DNA of 64,000 nt, from NCBI RefSeq assembly GCF_000685315.1, contig NZ_ARYM01000009.1, forward strand, positions 97,707 to 161,706, read 5' to 3'. The notes under the pieces were generated by a model. It was given only the letters and a program-made list of their open reading frames with translations. It was not told the origin of the DNA and made no database searches. Shown one piece after another: positions 1 to 8,770 of the stretch. A program made the translations under genes and the position numbers. Within the stretch, counting starts at the first letter, position 1, and each line of letters starts with the position of its first letter. This stretch comes from Hyphomonas polymorpha PS728 (GTDB lineage Bacteria; Pseudomonadota; Alphaproteobacteria; Caulobacterales; Hyphomonadaceae).

Positions 1-55
1 TGACCATGTCTACATGACCGGTCCGGTCGAGCTGGAATTTGAAGCCGAAATCTGA
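1..55 (+). CDS. dapF: Diaminopimelate epimerase, C-terminal end (partial)
   Basis: The first 55 bases hold the last 17 codons of a gene entering from the left edge, ending in TGA. The visible peptide contains VYMTGPVELEFE, which matches the conserved C-terminal strand of DapF (motif MTGPA/V). DapF interconverts LL- and meso-diaminopimelate for lysine and peptidoglycan synthesis. dapF followed by mtaB and ftsY is a common alphaproteobacterial order, which supports the call. Only the tail is visible, so catalytic cysteines cannot be checked. Confidence 0.75.
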   Translation, partial: DHVYMTGPVELEFEAEI

Positions 56-130
56 ACCCCCGGCTCAGGGTATTGCGCGGGATCGTTATCGCGCTCAATC
101 TGGACGACACTTATCAGAGGAACTACCCCC

Positions 131-589
131 ATGCGGCCCGCCTTGACCCTTGCGACCCTCCTTCTCGCGGCAGCGGCCGCTCAGGCCCAATCCATCTCGG
201 TGAACAAGGGACAATGGTCCGTCACCCAGGATATGTATTACGAAGTCAGCGCCGGGGGTGAAGTGATTGATATCCCGGCCGAGCATACCGCCATCGAGGA
301 ATGCTGGTCGCTGGACGAGGAAGTCCTGATCGATGAAAGCATGGTCGAAATGTTCGAAGGCTGCGTCTCCACCGGGGTAAACGCAAAGCAGTTCGGGCTC
401 GATATCGGTCTTTCGTGCAATTTTGACGGCATCAATGTCGACGGCGCCGCGCTGTTCTCAGTCTCCCATGGACGGGACAGCTTCGCCGCCCAGATTTACC
501 TCGCAAGCCCCAGCGGCGATGAAATCGATTTCCAGAGCCATATCCTGATGATCGGCCACCGCACCGGCACCTGCCAGGCCCCCGGCTGA
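131..589 (+). CDS. Small exported protein of unknown function
   Basis: A 152-residue protein begins with a typical Sec signal peptide: Arg at position 2, then an Ala/Leu-rich core ending near AQAQ at about residue 20-21. The mature part is acidic and has four cysteines (in ECW, GCV, SCN and TCQ contexts), which would allow two disulfides in the periplasm. An AGAGGA Shine-Dalgarno-like sequence lies about 10 bases before the ATG. It sits between dapF and mtaB on the same strand. No family was recognised. Confidence 0.75.
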   Translation: MRPALTLATLLLAAAAAQAQSISVNKGQWSVTQDMYYEVSAGGEVIDIPAEHTAIEECWSLDEEVLIDESMVEMFEGCVSTGVNAKQFGLDIGLSCNFDGINVDGAALFSVSHGRDSFAAQIYLASPSGDEIDFQSHILMIGHRTGTCQAPG

Positions 590-646
590 GGTCCAGCAGG
601 CCTATCTGCTTGCAATTTGGCCCCATCGGCGCGATCTGACGGGCTC

Positions 647-1936
647 ATGGCTGACACCGCCCCACCTTCCGGCCCGACCGTCATCACGCTCGGATGCCGC
701 CTCAACACCTACGAGTCCGAGGTGATGCGCCGCCATGCGCAGGAGGCGGGTCTCGGTGATGCGGTGATCGTCAACACCTGCGCGGTCACCTCCGAAGCCG
801 TGCGCGGCGCCCGCCAGGCCATCCGCCGGGCCGCCCGCGAGAACCCCGGCGCGCCGATCCTGGTCACCGGCTGCGCCGCCCAGACAGACCCCGGCGCCTT
901 CGCCGCCATGCCGGAAGTCACCCGCGTCATCGGCAATCATGACAAGATGAAAGCCGAAACCTGGAAACCGGCAGACCTGCTCGGCGGGGAAGAGAAGGTC
1001 CGGGTGAACGACATCATGAGCGTGCGCGAAACCGCCGCCCATCTGATCGACGGCATGGAAGGCCGCGCGCGCGCCTATGTGCAGGTCCAGAATGGCTGCG
1101 ACCATCGCTGCACCTTCTGCATCATCCCCTATGGCCGCGGAAACTCCCGCTCGGTTCCGGCAGGGGAGGTGGTGGCCCAGGTGCGCGCCCTCGTCGCCAG
1201 CGGGCATCATGAAGTGGTGCTGACCGGCGTGGACCTCACCAGCTGGGGCGCAGACCTTCCGGGCACGCCGCAGCTCGGCAATCTGGTTCAGCGCCTCCTG
1301 AAGCTCGTGCCAGACCTCCGCCAGCTGCGCATATCCTCCATCGACGCCATCGAGATGGACGAAGCCCTGCTTGAGGCGATGACAGATCCGCGCCTTGCGC
1401 CCTATTTTCACCTTTCGCTCCAGCATGGCGACAATCTCATCCTGAAGCGGATGAAGCGCCGCCATAGCCGCGAAGACGCCATTCAGCTTACAGAACGTCT
1501 GCGGACCTTACGGCCAGATATTGCTCTGGGAGCGGACATCATCGCCGGATTCCCGACGGAAACCGAAGCGCATTTTGAAAACTCCCTCCGTCTTGTCGAA
1601 GAATGCGGCCTCTCGTTCCTGCATGCCTTCCCCTACAGCCCGCGCCCCGGAACGCCGGCGGCAAGGATGCCCCAACTCGCCAAGCCGCTGGTCAAGGAGC
1701 GCGCCGCCCGCCTGCGTGAGGCCGGAGAGGCAGCGCTGCGGCGCCACTTCGCCCGCCATGCAGACCAGGTGCGCGAAGCCCTTGTCGAGCGCGGCAGCAT
1801 GGCCCGCCTTTCAGACTTCACCCAGGTAAAACTCATCTGGCCGGATGGGGCAGGGAGCGACACGGCAGGGCGCGTTCTCCGTGTACAGATAACCGGCCAT
1901 GACGATAAACAGCTATTTGGAACACCCCTCTCATGA
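647..1936 (+). CDS. mtaB: tRNA (N6-threonylcarbamoyladenosine(37)-C2)-methylthiotransferase MtaB
   Basis: This 429-residue protein belongs to the MiaB/RimO/MtaB radical-SAM methylthiotransferases, which convert t6A37 to ms2t6A37 in ANN-decoding tRNAs. The N-terminal UPF0004 domain shows GCRLNTYES and NTCAVTSEA, whose cysteines bind the auxiliary Fe-S cluster. The radical-SAM motif CxxxCxxC is in NGCDHRCTFCIIPYGRG. GCRLNTYE is typical of the MtaB branch. The open frame reaches back to a TTG at 617, but the ATG at 647 (MADTAPP) is the more likely start. The gene overlaps ftsY by 4 bases (ATGA), which implies translational coupling. Confidence 0.9.
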   Translation: MADTAPPSGPTVITLGCRLNTYESEVMRRHAQEAGLGDAVIVNTCAVTSEAVRGARQAIRRAARENPGAPILVTGCAAQTDPGAFAAMPEVTRVIGNHDKMKAETWKPADLLGGEEKVRVNDIMSVRETAAHLIDGMEGRARAYVQVQNGCDHRCTFCIIPYGRGNSRSVPAGEVVAQVRALVASGHHEVVLTGVDLTSWGADLPGTPQLGNLVQRLLKLVPDLRQLRISSIDAIEMDEALLEAMTDPRLAPYFHLSLQHGDNLILKRMKRRHSREDAIQLTERLRTLRPDIALGADIIAGFPTETEAHFENSLRLVEECGLSFLHAFPYSPRPGTPAARMPQLAKPLVKERAARLREAGEAALRRHFARHADQVREALVERGSMARLSDFTQVKLIWPDGAGSDTAGRVLRVQITGHDDKQLFGTPLS

Positions 1937-3177
1937 TCCTCTGGTTCGGCAAGAAAAAGAAACTCGAAGAGGCCAAGGCTGCCGGCGAAGCGATGAAGGC
2001 GCCGGAGCTGACGGCGGAGGAAATCGCCGCGCAGGAAGCGGCCGCGCGCGAGAAGGAAGAGATCGAGCGCAAGGTCGCCGAGGCCAACCGCGCCTGGGAA
2101 GAACGCCAGCGCCGGGAAGCTCAGGAGGCGGAGGATGAAGCCGTCCGCGCCAAGGCGGCGGCGGAACTCAAACTTCTCGAAGAGCGCCGCGAGCATGAAC
2201 GCCTGCGCGCGGAAGCTGCCGAGGCTGCGCGCCTTGCTGCGGAGGCGGAAGCCAATGATCCGGGCCTCTTCGGGCGTCTGGGCGAAGGCCTGGCCCGCTC
2301 CACAGCCAAGCTCAGCGAGGGCATTGCCGCCCTCGGCCGCCGCAAGCTGGATGAGGATACGCTGGAGGAGCTGCAGGACCTTCTCATCACTTCCGATATG
2401 GGCACCAGGGTCGCCGCCCGCGTCACCAAAGGGCTCGCCAAGGGCAGGTTCGACAAGGAAATCTCCGGCGACGAGATCCGGCTCGCCCTGGCTGAAGAGA
2501 TCGAAGAGATTCTGAAACCGCGCGAAAAAGTGGTCGACTTTTCAGATGGCCCCCGCCCGCGCATCGTGCTCTTCGTCGGCGTCAATGGCTCAGGCAAGAC
2601 GACCACCATCGGCAAGATTGCGTCAAAGCTGAAGGATCAGGGCGCCAAGGCGCTGCTGGTGGCAGGCGACACCTTCCGCGCGGCCGCCGTGGAACAACTA
2701 AAAGTTTGGGGCGCGCGCGCCGATATTCCGGTGCTTGCCAAAGATACCGGCGCGGATGCCGCCGGCCTCGTTTATGAAGCCGTGGAGCGGGCCAAAGCGC
2801 AGGATCTCGATCTTGTGCTGGTGGATACGGCAGGCCGCCTCCAGAACAAGGCGGAGCTGATGTCGGAGCTTGCCAAGGTCGTCCGTGTCGTGAGGAAAAT
2901 TGATCCCGATGCCCCGCATGACGTGATCCTGGTACTTGATGCCACGGTCGGCCAGAACGCGCTCTCCCAGGTCGAGGCGTTCCGGCATACGGCCGGCGTC
3001 ACCGGTCTCGTGATGACCAAGCTCGACGGCACCGCAAAGGGCGGCGTGCTGGTCGCCATCGCCGAAGCGTATGATCTGCCGATCCATTTCATCGGCATCG
3101 GCGAAAAAGCAGAAGACCTCCGCCCGTTCAGCGCGGAGGCCTTTGCAAAGGCGCTGGTGGGCATCAAGGCGCCCTAG
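1933..3177 (+). CDS. ftsY: Signal recognition particle receptor FtsY
   Basis: A 414-residue SRP receptor GTPase that docks SRP-ribosome complexes at the inner membrane. Residues about 1-110 form the highly charged Lys/Glu/Ala-rich A domain. The N domain follows, then the G domain with GVNGSGKTTT (about residue 216), DTFRAAAVEQL, DTAGR (about 298) and TKLDGTAKGG (about 362). Length and motif order are normal for FtsY. Its ATG lies inside the mtaB stop codon. Confidence 0.96.
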   Translation: MILWFGKKKKLEEAKAAGEAMKAPELTAEEIAAQEAAAREKEEIERKVAEANRAWEERQRREAQEAEDEAVRAKAAAELKLLEERREHERLRAEAAEAARLAAEAEANDPGLFGRLGEGLARSTAKLSEGIAALGRRKLDEDTLEELQDLLITSDMGTRVAARVTKGLAKGRFDKEISGDEIRLALAEEIEEILKPREKVVDFSDGPRPRIVLFVGVNGSGKTTTIGKIASKLKDQGAKALLVAGDTFRAAAVEQLKVWGARADIPVLAKDTGADAAGLVYEAVERAKAQDLDLVLVDTAGRLQNKAELMSELAKVVRVVRKIDPDAPHDVILVLDATVGQNALSQVEAFRHTAGVTGLVMTKLDGTAKGGVLVAIAEAYDLPIHFIGIGEKAEDLRPFSAEAFAKALVGIKAP

Positions 3178-3179
3178 GT

Positions 3180-3395
3180 TTACTCGGCGGCCTTTGCCAC
3201 GCTCCGGCCATCGTCAAATATCTCTTCGATATGCCGCTCGAACAAGCGGGCAATGGCGAAGGCCAGTGGCAGGGAAGGGTCATACTTGCCGGTCTCGATG
3301 GCGTTGACCGATTGGCGGGATACGTCCAGCAGGTCAGCCAGTTGCTGCTGGCTCCAGCCGCGTTCAGCCCTCAGGGCACGGATATTGTTTTCCAT
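3180..3395 (-). CDS. Small XRE-family transcriptional regulator
   Basis: A 71-residue protein consisting almost only of a Cro/C1-type helix-turn-helix (WSQQQLADLLDVSRQSVNAIETGKYDPSL). The family is the small YozG-like regulators that are typically encoded beside a short membrane protein. It lies 11 bases downstream of the membrane gene 3407-3814 in the same orientation, so the two form an operon; GAGGGG precedes the ATG. The likely target is the operon's own promoter, where two palindromes overlap the -35/-10 region (3829-3871). Autoregulation is inferred. Confidence 0.88.
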   Translation of the reverse strand: MENNIRALRAERGWSQQQLADLLDVSRQSVNAIETGKYDPSLPLAFAIARLFERHIEEIFDDGRSVAKAAE

Positions 3396-3406
3396 GGCCC
3401 GGCCCC

Positions 3407-3814
3407 TCAGACCGTCTTGCCAAGAGATTGGCGAAGATGCGCAAGGCCATAGAAGAAGAAAAAGCCCGGTCCAAACAGGAAGAGGGGAATGTCGGGGATC
3501 ACGTTGAACCGCTCAAGGAAGCCCAGAATGAAGATGGCCCCGGTCAGCATTACGCCGCCTTCCGACAGGGCCTGCAATTGCCGCATCCGTGTGTACTCGT
3601 CCGTCTCCCGGACCAGCCGCAGGATGGCCATCAGAATGGCGATCAGCGGAAGGGCGATCGCCACCGCTGCGCCCATGCGCACGCCGGTGGAGGCTGTGTC
3701 GAGGTCGATGAAGGTGAGGGCAACGGAGATGGCCACACAATAGAGCGCCATCATCGGGACGAAGATCCGCATGTAGCGCTTATTGGCGGTACGAAAGCCT
3801 TTGGGTTGGGTCAC
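3407..3814 (-). CDS. Small integral membrane protein paired with an XRE regulator
   Basis: The 135-residue protein (GTG start) has about four hydrophobic segments: FVPMMALYCVAISVAL, AVAIALPLIAILMAIL, a GGVMLTGAIFILGFL segment and FLFGPGFFFFYGLAHL. It resembles the small membrane partners that accompany YozG-like XRE repressors (DUF2178-like architecture); exact family not confirmed. An upstream in-frame ATG at 3853 is rejected because it lies inside the predicted promoter spacer. The GTG at 3814 has GGAGC 6-7 bases upstream. First gene of a two-gene operon with the regulator at 3180-3395. Confidence 0.72.
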   Translation of the reverse strand: MTQPKGFRTANKRYMRIFVPMMALYCVAISVALTFIDLDTASTGVRMGAAVAIALPLIAILMAILRLVRETDEYTRMRQLQALSEGGVMLTGAIFILGFLERFNVIPDIPLFLFGPGFFFFYGLAHLRQSLGKTV

Positions 3815-3828
3815 GGGAAAGCTCCATG

Positions 3829-3871
3829 TCAAGTTTCCTTGTCTATATGACAAGGAAACTTGTCTTGTAAA
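3829..3871 (-). promoter_or_regulatory. Promoter with two palindromic operators
   Basis: On the minus strand a TTTACA -35 (3866-3871) and a TATAGA -10 (3842-3847) are separated by 18 bases. Two 14-bp sites of the form WCAAG-N4-CTTGT lie at 3829-3842 and 3850-3863, 21 bp apart, about two helical turns. One fills the -35/-10 spacer and the other covers the expected transcription start. Together they also form a 14-bp-arm inverted repeat around TATAT. This is a classical repressor arrangement, most likely for the XRE protein at 3180-3395. Confidence 0.72.
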
Positions 3872-3967
3872 GGACCCTTTACAGACATTTTTTGAGCTCC
3901 GCGCATAACAAATCCCGGCGCGGCGAGGCCGGCCGGGACATGCAGAATGCTGAAAGGACGAGGAGGC

Positions 3968-5707
3968 CTATTCTGCCGCCATGGCGCTCGCCGGCGCGGC
4001 CCGCGCGCCGCGCATGAGGCGGCCGGGCAGCTTGCCGGTCGGGTCGCCGTCGCGGTGGGTGATCTCGCCCTGAAGGATGGTCGCGGTATAGCCCGAGGCG
4101 CGCTGCATCAGGCGGCGCCCGCCCGCCGGCAGGTCGCGTACCACGTTGGGCAGGTGCAGCTTCATATTGGCTAGATCAATCACATTGAGGTCCGCGCGGT
4201 ATCCCGGCGCAATCAGGCCCCGGTCCCAGAGGCCGATCCATTCGGCGGTCTTTCGCGCCTGGCGATGTACGATGCTCTCGACACTGAGTTTCTGACCCTT
4301 CGTCCGGTCACGCACCCAATGGGTCAGCATGGTGGAGGTGAACGAGCCGTCACAAATCATGCCGACATGCGCGCCGCCATCGGAGAGGCCGGGCAGGGTG
4401 GCCGGGCTCTGCATCATCTCCAGGATCGGATCGAGGCTGCCTTGGGCGTAGTTGAGGAAAGGCAGGTAGAGCACGCCGCTGCCCTCCCGCTCCAGCATCA
4501 GGTCCAGCGCCACGGCTTCAGGTGAAACCCCGCGCGCCTCGGCCATCGCGGCCAGCGTGCTTTCCGGGCCCGGCTCATAGTTTACCGGATCGGTGAGCTG
4601 GAAGATCTTGCCGAAATTGCGGACCATGGATTTCAGGAACGGATTGTCCGTCTGCGGCGCATCGGCCAGAAGGCGTGCGCGGAATTCCGGGTCGCGCAGA
4701 CGGGCCACACGCGCTGCCAGCGGAAGATCGGCAATCTCCCGATAGGTCGGGTGAGCGCTGAACGGGTTCAGCGTCAGCTCCAGCCCCAGCAGCACGCCCA
4801 CCGGGCGCGGCGCCACCTGCGCGCGAATCGGCACGCCGTCTGCGGCCGCCGCCTCAATCGCGCCGAGCAGGTGTCGCCAGCCATTGGGTGCCACATCCGA
4901 TTGGGCCAGGGACACAGACAATGGCCGCCCGGTCTTCTCGACGATCCGGCGCAGCATCGCCGCTTCCTTCTGCGGGTCGTCAAAGTCTGAGACGAACTGC
5001 AGCACGCCGCGGCCTGCCTCGGCCAGGCCCATGCCGATGCCGGTGAGTTCGGCTTCAGAGGCTGTCAGCGTCGGGGTCGGCTGGCCGTCGGAGGTGCGGT
5101 GGTTCAGCGTGCGCGAGGTGGAAAAGCCCATCGCGCCGGCCATCACGGCCTCCTTGGCGAGCTTTGCCATGGCGGCAATATCGTCCGGGGTCGCATCTTC
5201 CCGGTTTGCGCCCCGGTCGCCCATCACGAATACGCGCAGCGCAGCATGGGGCAGCTGCGCGCACACGTCTGTGTCGAAGCGGCGGGCGGAGAGGAATTCT
5301 AGATAGTCCGGAAAGCTTTCCCAGGTCCAGGGAAGGCCCTGTGCCAGAACGGGGAAGGGGATGTCTTCCACGCCTTCCATCAGGCGGATCAGCCGGTCAT
5401 GATCCTCGCTCTTGCAGGGCGCAAAGCCCACGCCGCAATTGCCCATCACAACGGTGGTAACCCCGTGCAGGGAAGACGGGCTGATCGCCTCGCCCCAAGT
5501 CACCTGGCCATCATAATGGGTGTGCAGGTCCACAAAGCCCGGGGTGACGATCTGGCCTTTCGCATCAATCTCTTCGATGCCCTTGCCGCTGACCTTGCCC
5601 ACCTGCGTGATAACACCGCCGGAAACGGCCACATCGCCCTCGAAGGCTGCCCCGCCACTGCCATCAATGATGGTGCCGCCGCGAATGATCAGATCGTGGG
5701 TTGCCAT
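3968..5707 (-). CDS. N-acyl-D-amino-acid deacylase / D-aminoacylase-type amidohydrolase
   Basis: A 579-residue metal-dependent amidohydrolase. The N-terminus (DLIIRGGTIIDGSGG) is the usual composite beta domain; the metal-binding HTH is at residues 62-64 in GFVDLHTHYDGQ. The NCG motif at about 90-92 and the C-terminal SDGGAHVGMICDGSF segment are typical of the D-aminoacylase/dihydroorotase-like branch. Family members release D-amino acids from N-acyl-D-amino acids, but many are annotated too narrowly, so the substrate is uncertain. No signal peptide, so cytoplasmic. It appears monocistronic. Confidence 0.82.
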   Translation of the reverse strand: MATHDLIIRGGTIIDGSGGAAFEGDVAVSGGVITQVGKVSGKGIEEIDAKGQIVTPGFVDLHTHYDGQVTWGEAISPSSLHGVTTVVMGNCGVGFAPCKSEDHDRLIRLMEGVEDIPFPVLAQGLPWTWESFPDYLEFLSARRFDTDVCAQLPHAALRVFVMGDRGANREDATPDDIAAMAKLAKEAVMAGAMGFSTSRTLNHRTSDGQPTPTLTASEAELTGIGMGLAEAGRGVLQFVSDFDDPQKEAAMLRRIVEKTGRPLSVSLAQSDVAPNGWRHLLGAIEAAAADGVPIRAQVAPRPVGVLLGLELTLNPFSAHPTYREIADLPLAARVARLRDPEFRARLLADAPQTDNPFLKSMVRNFGKIFQLTDPVNYEPGPESTLAAMAEARGVSPEAVALDLMLEREGSGVLYLPFLNYAQGSLDPILEMMQSPATLPGLSDGGAHVGMICDGSFTSTMLTHWVRDRTKGQKLSVESIVHRQARKTAEWIGLWDRGLIAPGYRADLNVIDLANMKLHLPNVVRDLPAGGRRLMQRASGYTATILQGEITHRDGDPTGKLPGRLMRGARAAPASAMAAE

Positions 5708-5802
5708 GTGCGTAGTCCTCCGGTGGCCTTTATCTTCATTCAGGATGCCTCAAGGACAGGGGGTGTCAAACCCTGACGCCGCGACCCCCTCTGTCAAAAC
5801 AG

Positions 5803-5848
5803 GCGCGGGAAAAAGAAAGAGCGGAGCGGCTTTGACGCCGCTCCGCTC
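5803..5848 (-). terminator. Intrinsic terminator of the 5874-6734 gene
   Basis: A perfect 12-bp stem (5819-5830 with 5837-5848, GAGCGGAGCGGC) around a 6-base loop. On the minus strand it is followed directly by TTTCTTTTTCCC. It lies 26 bases beyond the stop codon of the minus-strand gene at 5874. Confidence 0.85.
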
Positions 5849-5873
5849 GGTATGTGCCTCATTTTGCGCGGTC

Positions 5874-6734
5874 TCAGGGCGCGCTGATCAGCCGGTCTTC
5901 CAGACCGTCCCGCTCGCGGCCACCGAACACGGCTGCGCCCGCGGCCACAAAGGCGCCGATCATCATCGCCAGCGCGGTGGCAATGGCCAATGTTGCACTC
6001 GCCGCGCGGGCCGCGTCGGCCTCGTCCTTGGCGGCTTCACGGGCTTCGGCGATTTCGGTGAAAGCCAGCTGCACGCGGGCTTCAGCCTCGCTGTCGCTCA
6101 TGCCGGTCCACTCGATCACGTCGGCAGTAAGCCAGGCGCGGTCTTCAGCGGTCACGGCTTCTTCGTCTGCAATCGCGCGGATCACCAGACGGCCAGCCTG
6201 CTCGCGGGCCCCGTCCAGCGTGATCGGATTGCCACCAGGGATGCGGTAAAGCCGGTCGGTGATGACATTCGGGGGCGCGAGGGCGTCCTCCTCGGAGGCA
6301 ACGGCCGCTGTAGTCACGGCAGCGGCTGCCGCCGATCCACCTGCAGCGGCAACGCCTGCAATGGCAAACATGAACGCGCTTGCCACGGCCCAGGTGAGAA
6401 AGCCGTGTACACTGTCCCGAAAGAAAACCTCATCCCGGTGGATGGCCCAGCGGCGGCGCACGCGGCCGGCGAGATAACCCCCGGCAATCGAAGCGAAGAT
6501 CTGGATGAAGATCAGCCAGATGATGGTGACCACGCCGATTGTCGTCAGCGATAGCCCATCATCGGCAAAGGGCGACATGGCGCCAAAGCCAAAGGCAGAG
6601 CCGAGGACAACGAGAACAATCGTCAGCCCAAGCGCGGCAAAGGCGCCGGCAAAGACGGCGGACCAGCTAATCGCCGGGCCTTCCCAGCGCGAAGGGGACG
6701 CGCCCGCAGGCGCGTGAATAGGTGCATCAGTCAT
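5874..6734 (-). CDS. Multi-pass membrane protein of unknown function
   Basis: A 286-residue protein with membrane segments at about residues 23-50, 62-85, 110-130 and a C-terminal one at about 245-270. Between about 145 and 240 lies a soluble, acidic, charged stretch that would form a domain on one membrane face. The start (WEGPAISWSAVFAGAFAALGLT) resembles uncharacterised alphaproteobacterial membrane proteins sometimes labelled PhnA-like; that label is not functional evidence. A TAAGGAGG sequence precedes the ATG. It follows the 24-residue hydrophobic ORF at 6748-6822 by 13 bases, so they are probably co-transcribed. Confidence 0.75.
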   Translation of the reverse strand: MTDAPIHAPAGASPSRWEGPAISWSAVFAGAFAALGLTIVLVVLGSAFGFGAMSPFADDGLSLTTIGVVTIIWLIFIQIFASIAGGYLAGRVRRRWAIHRDEVFFRDSVHGFLTWAVASAFMFAIAGVAAAGGSAAAAAVTTAAVASEEDALAPPNVITDRLYRIPGGNPITLDGAREQAGRLVIRAIADEEAVTAEDRAWLTADVIEWTGMSDSEAEARVQLAFTEIAEAREAAKDEADAARAASATLAIATALAMMIGAFVAAGAAVFGGRERDGLEDRLISAP

Positions 6735-6747
6735 GATGAGCGCCTCC

Positions 6748-6822
6748 TTAGAAGATGAGAAGAATGAGAAGGATCAGCGGGATCGGAACCCCGAGAAACC
6801 AGAGTAAAATGCCCTTGCCCAT
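6748..6822 (-). CDS. 24-residue hydrophobic microprotein
   Basis: A short reading frame encodes a single membrane helix: MGKG, then a Leu/Ile/Pro-rich run with two prolines, ending at LLIF before TAA. A perfect AGGAGG lies 11 bases upstream of the ATG. The stop is 13 bases before the next gene in the same orientation (5874-6734). The strong ribosome site and the operon position argue that it is translated. It may be a small subunit or regulator of the downstream membrane protein; this is inference. Confidence 0.6.
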   Translation of the reverse strand: MGKGILLWFLGVPIPLILLILLIF

Positions 6823-7050
6823 GATGGGTGTTTCCTCCTGTGAATGACCCACGCCCGCCACGTATCGTCGAAGGGTAACGCTCCGCTCTCCGTTAGGTTC
6901 CCGCTCTGCTTGTTTGGGAGCGCTTGCTGCACAATCGAACGGGTTCCTCCGCCAAAGGAGGAAAGCCCGGGGCGGCCCGCAAAAGAACGCCTCGCGCGTC
7001 CCTGCGGCACGGCTTCCCTCGGTCCGCAAACCCGCCTAATCGGGGCGCGC

Positions 7051-7911
7051 ATGTCTGCTTCGCTCCTCCCGGTTGTTCTCTGTCTTCTCTCTGCGCTGAC
7101 GGTCGCGATCACCAATGTCATGGTGAAGCGCGGCGGCGACGTACTGACCGCGCGGGCCATCGTTGCCATCGTCATGGGGCTCAGCGTCCTGCCGCTCCTG
7201 CCATTTGCGCCGCTGCCGCCGCCGGAAACCTGGCCGCTGATCGCCGTGTCAGTCGTCGTGCACTGGTTCTATCAGTTCTCCGCCATCCGGGCGCTGCACC
7301 GGGGCGCGCTCTCGCTCGTCTTTCCGGTGATGCGCGGGCTCGGGCCCCTGGCCACCGCCGTGCTTGCCGCCATCTGGCTGCGCGAAAGCCTCTCGCCCAT
7401 CCAGATTGCGGGCCTGATGGTGGCTTCGCTCTCGATCCTTGTCTTTGCCCTGCCGACGGGCCTGACCGAAGCGGCGCGCCGTCTTGACCGGGCCGCGCTC
7501 TTCTGGGCGCTGATGACCGCGATCGGGGTAGGTCTTTATGCGGTGGCCGATACGCGCGCCGCCCGCGCCATGGAAACGCCGCTGACTTTTGTTGTCTGGC
7601 TGTTCCTGCTCGACTGGATCGGCGTCACGCTGGTCCTCCTCTGGCAGCGGAAGGGCAGGGTGGTCGCCTGCTTGCGCAAGGAGGCGCGCGCGGGCGCCAT
7701 CGGCGGCATAGCGGGCTCGCTCTCCTATGGCATGGCGATCTATGCCTACACGCTGACAGACGCCGCCATGGTGACGGCGCTGCGCGAAACATCCGTGGTC
7801 TTCGCCGCCGCGTTTGGCGCCTGGCTGCTGAAGGAGGGTTTTGGCAAACGGCGCATCTTCGCTGCGGCAACGCTCGCTGCCGGGCTTGTGCTGATGCAGG
7901 CGGCAGGCTGA
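7051..7911 (+). CDS. DMT-superfamily (EamA) transporter
   Basis: A 286-residue protein made of ten predicted membrane helices in two homologous five-helix EamA halves. Typical end-of-repeat phrases are visible: FSAIRALHRGALSLVFPVM in repeat 1 and GMAIYAYTLTDAAMVTALRETSVVFAAAFGAWLLKEGF-type sequence in repeat 2. These transporters usually export metabolites or amino acids; the substrate cannot be predicted. The frame is open from 6844, but the stretch before 7051 is polar and not family-like, so the ATG at 7051 (MSASLLPVV) is chosen. Confidence 0.82.
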   Translation: MSASLLPVVLCLLSALTVAITNVMVKRGGDVLTARAIVAIVMGLSVLPLLPFAPLPPPETWPLIAVSVVVHWFYQFSAIRALHRGALSLVFPVMRGLGPLATAVLAAIWLRESLSPIQIAGLMVASLSILVFALPTGLTEAARRLDRAALFWALMTAIGVGLYAVADTRAARAMETPLTFVVWLFLLDWIGVTLVLLWQRKGRVVACLRKEARAGAIGGIAGSLSYGMAIYAYTLTDAAMVTALRETSVVFAAAFGAWLLKEGFGKRRIFAAATLAAGLVLMQAAG

Positions 7912-7981
7912 CGGAACCTTTCATTCATGAGAAGACGGTAGCGAGCTGAACCGGAAGCTGCTCCCGCGCGTAAGGAATGCC

Positions 7982-8728
7982 ATGACCGAGATGACCCCGC
8001 CCCCTTCGCCCGCCAATGGCATCGGCACCGCTGCCGGCAAGGCAAATCAGATCTGGGGCGATTTCATCCCCGTGATCGGCTTCATCCTCACATACAATGT
8101 GTTTCGCCGCGTGGAGCTGCTCGGCGGGCTGATCAACAAGGATACAGCCATCTACTGGGCCACCGGTGTGTTGATCGTCCTGATGCTTGGTTTCCTCGGC
8201 AAGCAGATCATCGAGCGCAAACCCGTTTCGCAGATGATGGTGTTTTCCTCCGCCATTGTCGGCGGCTTTGGTCTCATCGGCATCCTGCTTCAGGAGAAGG
8301 CCTTCATCTATGTGAAGCCGACAATCCAGCAGATCTTCATGGCCGGCATGATCTTCATTCCGCTGCTGTTCGGGAAGAACCTCTGGAAGACGCTCTTTTC
8401 AAAAGTATTCGATCTTCCGGATTTCGCCTGGCGCACGCTGGCCATTCGCTGGGGCCTCTTCTTCATCGCCATGGCCTTCTGGAATGAATATCTCTGGCGC
8501 ACCTATGCGCCCGGTTTTGAAAGTCCGCTTGTGCTCGCCGGCATTCCGGTGGCGCCTGCTGGGACCTATGAATTCCTTGGCCTGACATTCGGCGCGAAGA
8601 ATGCCGAAGATGTCTGGGCAAACTGGAAGCTCGGCAACATGGTGATCGTCTTCCTCTTCGGCGCACTGAATACGCCTTACACGCTGAAGCACCTGCGCAC
8701 CGACGAAGCGCCCCCCGAAACGGCCTGA
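7982..8728 (+). CDS. yciB: Septation protein A / inner membrane protein YciB
   Basis: A 248-residue membrane protein of the YciB/IspZ family. It has five or six hydrophobic segments and conserved family stretches: VYVKPTIQQ-like KPTIQQIFMAGMIFIPLLFGK, and RWGLFFIAMAFWNEYLWR. YciB is an inner-membrane protein linked to cell-envelope synthesis and division in proteobacteria. The C-terminal part (about 170-248) is longer than in the enterobacterial protein, which is common in alphaproteobacteria. It follows the EamA transporter with a 70-base gap. Confidence 0.88.
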   Translation: MTEMTPPPSPANGIGTAAGKANQIWGDFIPVIGFILTYNVFRRVELLGGLINKDTAIYWATGVLIVLMLGFLGKQIIERKPVSQMMVFSSAIVGGFGLIGILLQEKAFIYVKPTIQQIFMAGMIFIPLLFGKNLWKTLFSKVFDLPDFAWRTLAIRWGLFFIAMAFWNEYLWRTYAPGFESPLVLAGIPVAPAGTYEFLGLTFGAKNAEDVWANWKLGNMVIVFLFGALNTPYTLKHLRTDEAPPETA

Positions 8729-8770
8729 CGCTTTGCAGCAGTGAACCCGCCTGAGACAGGCTGCCGCAGT

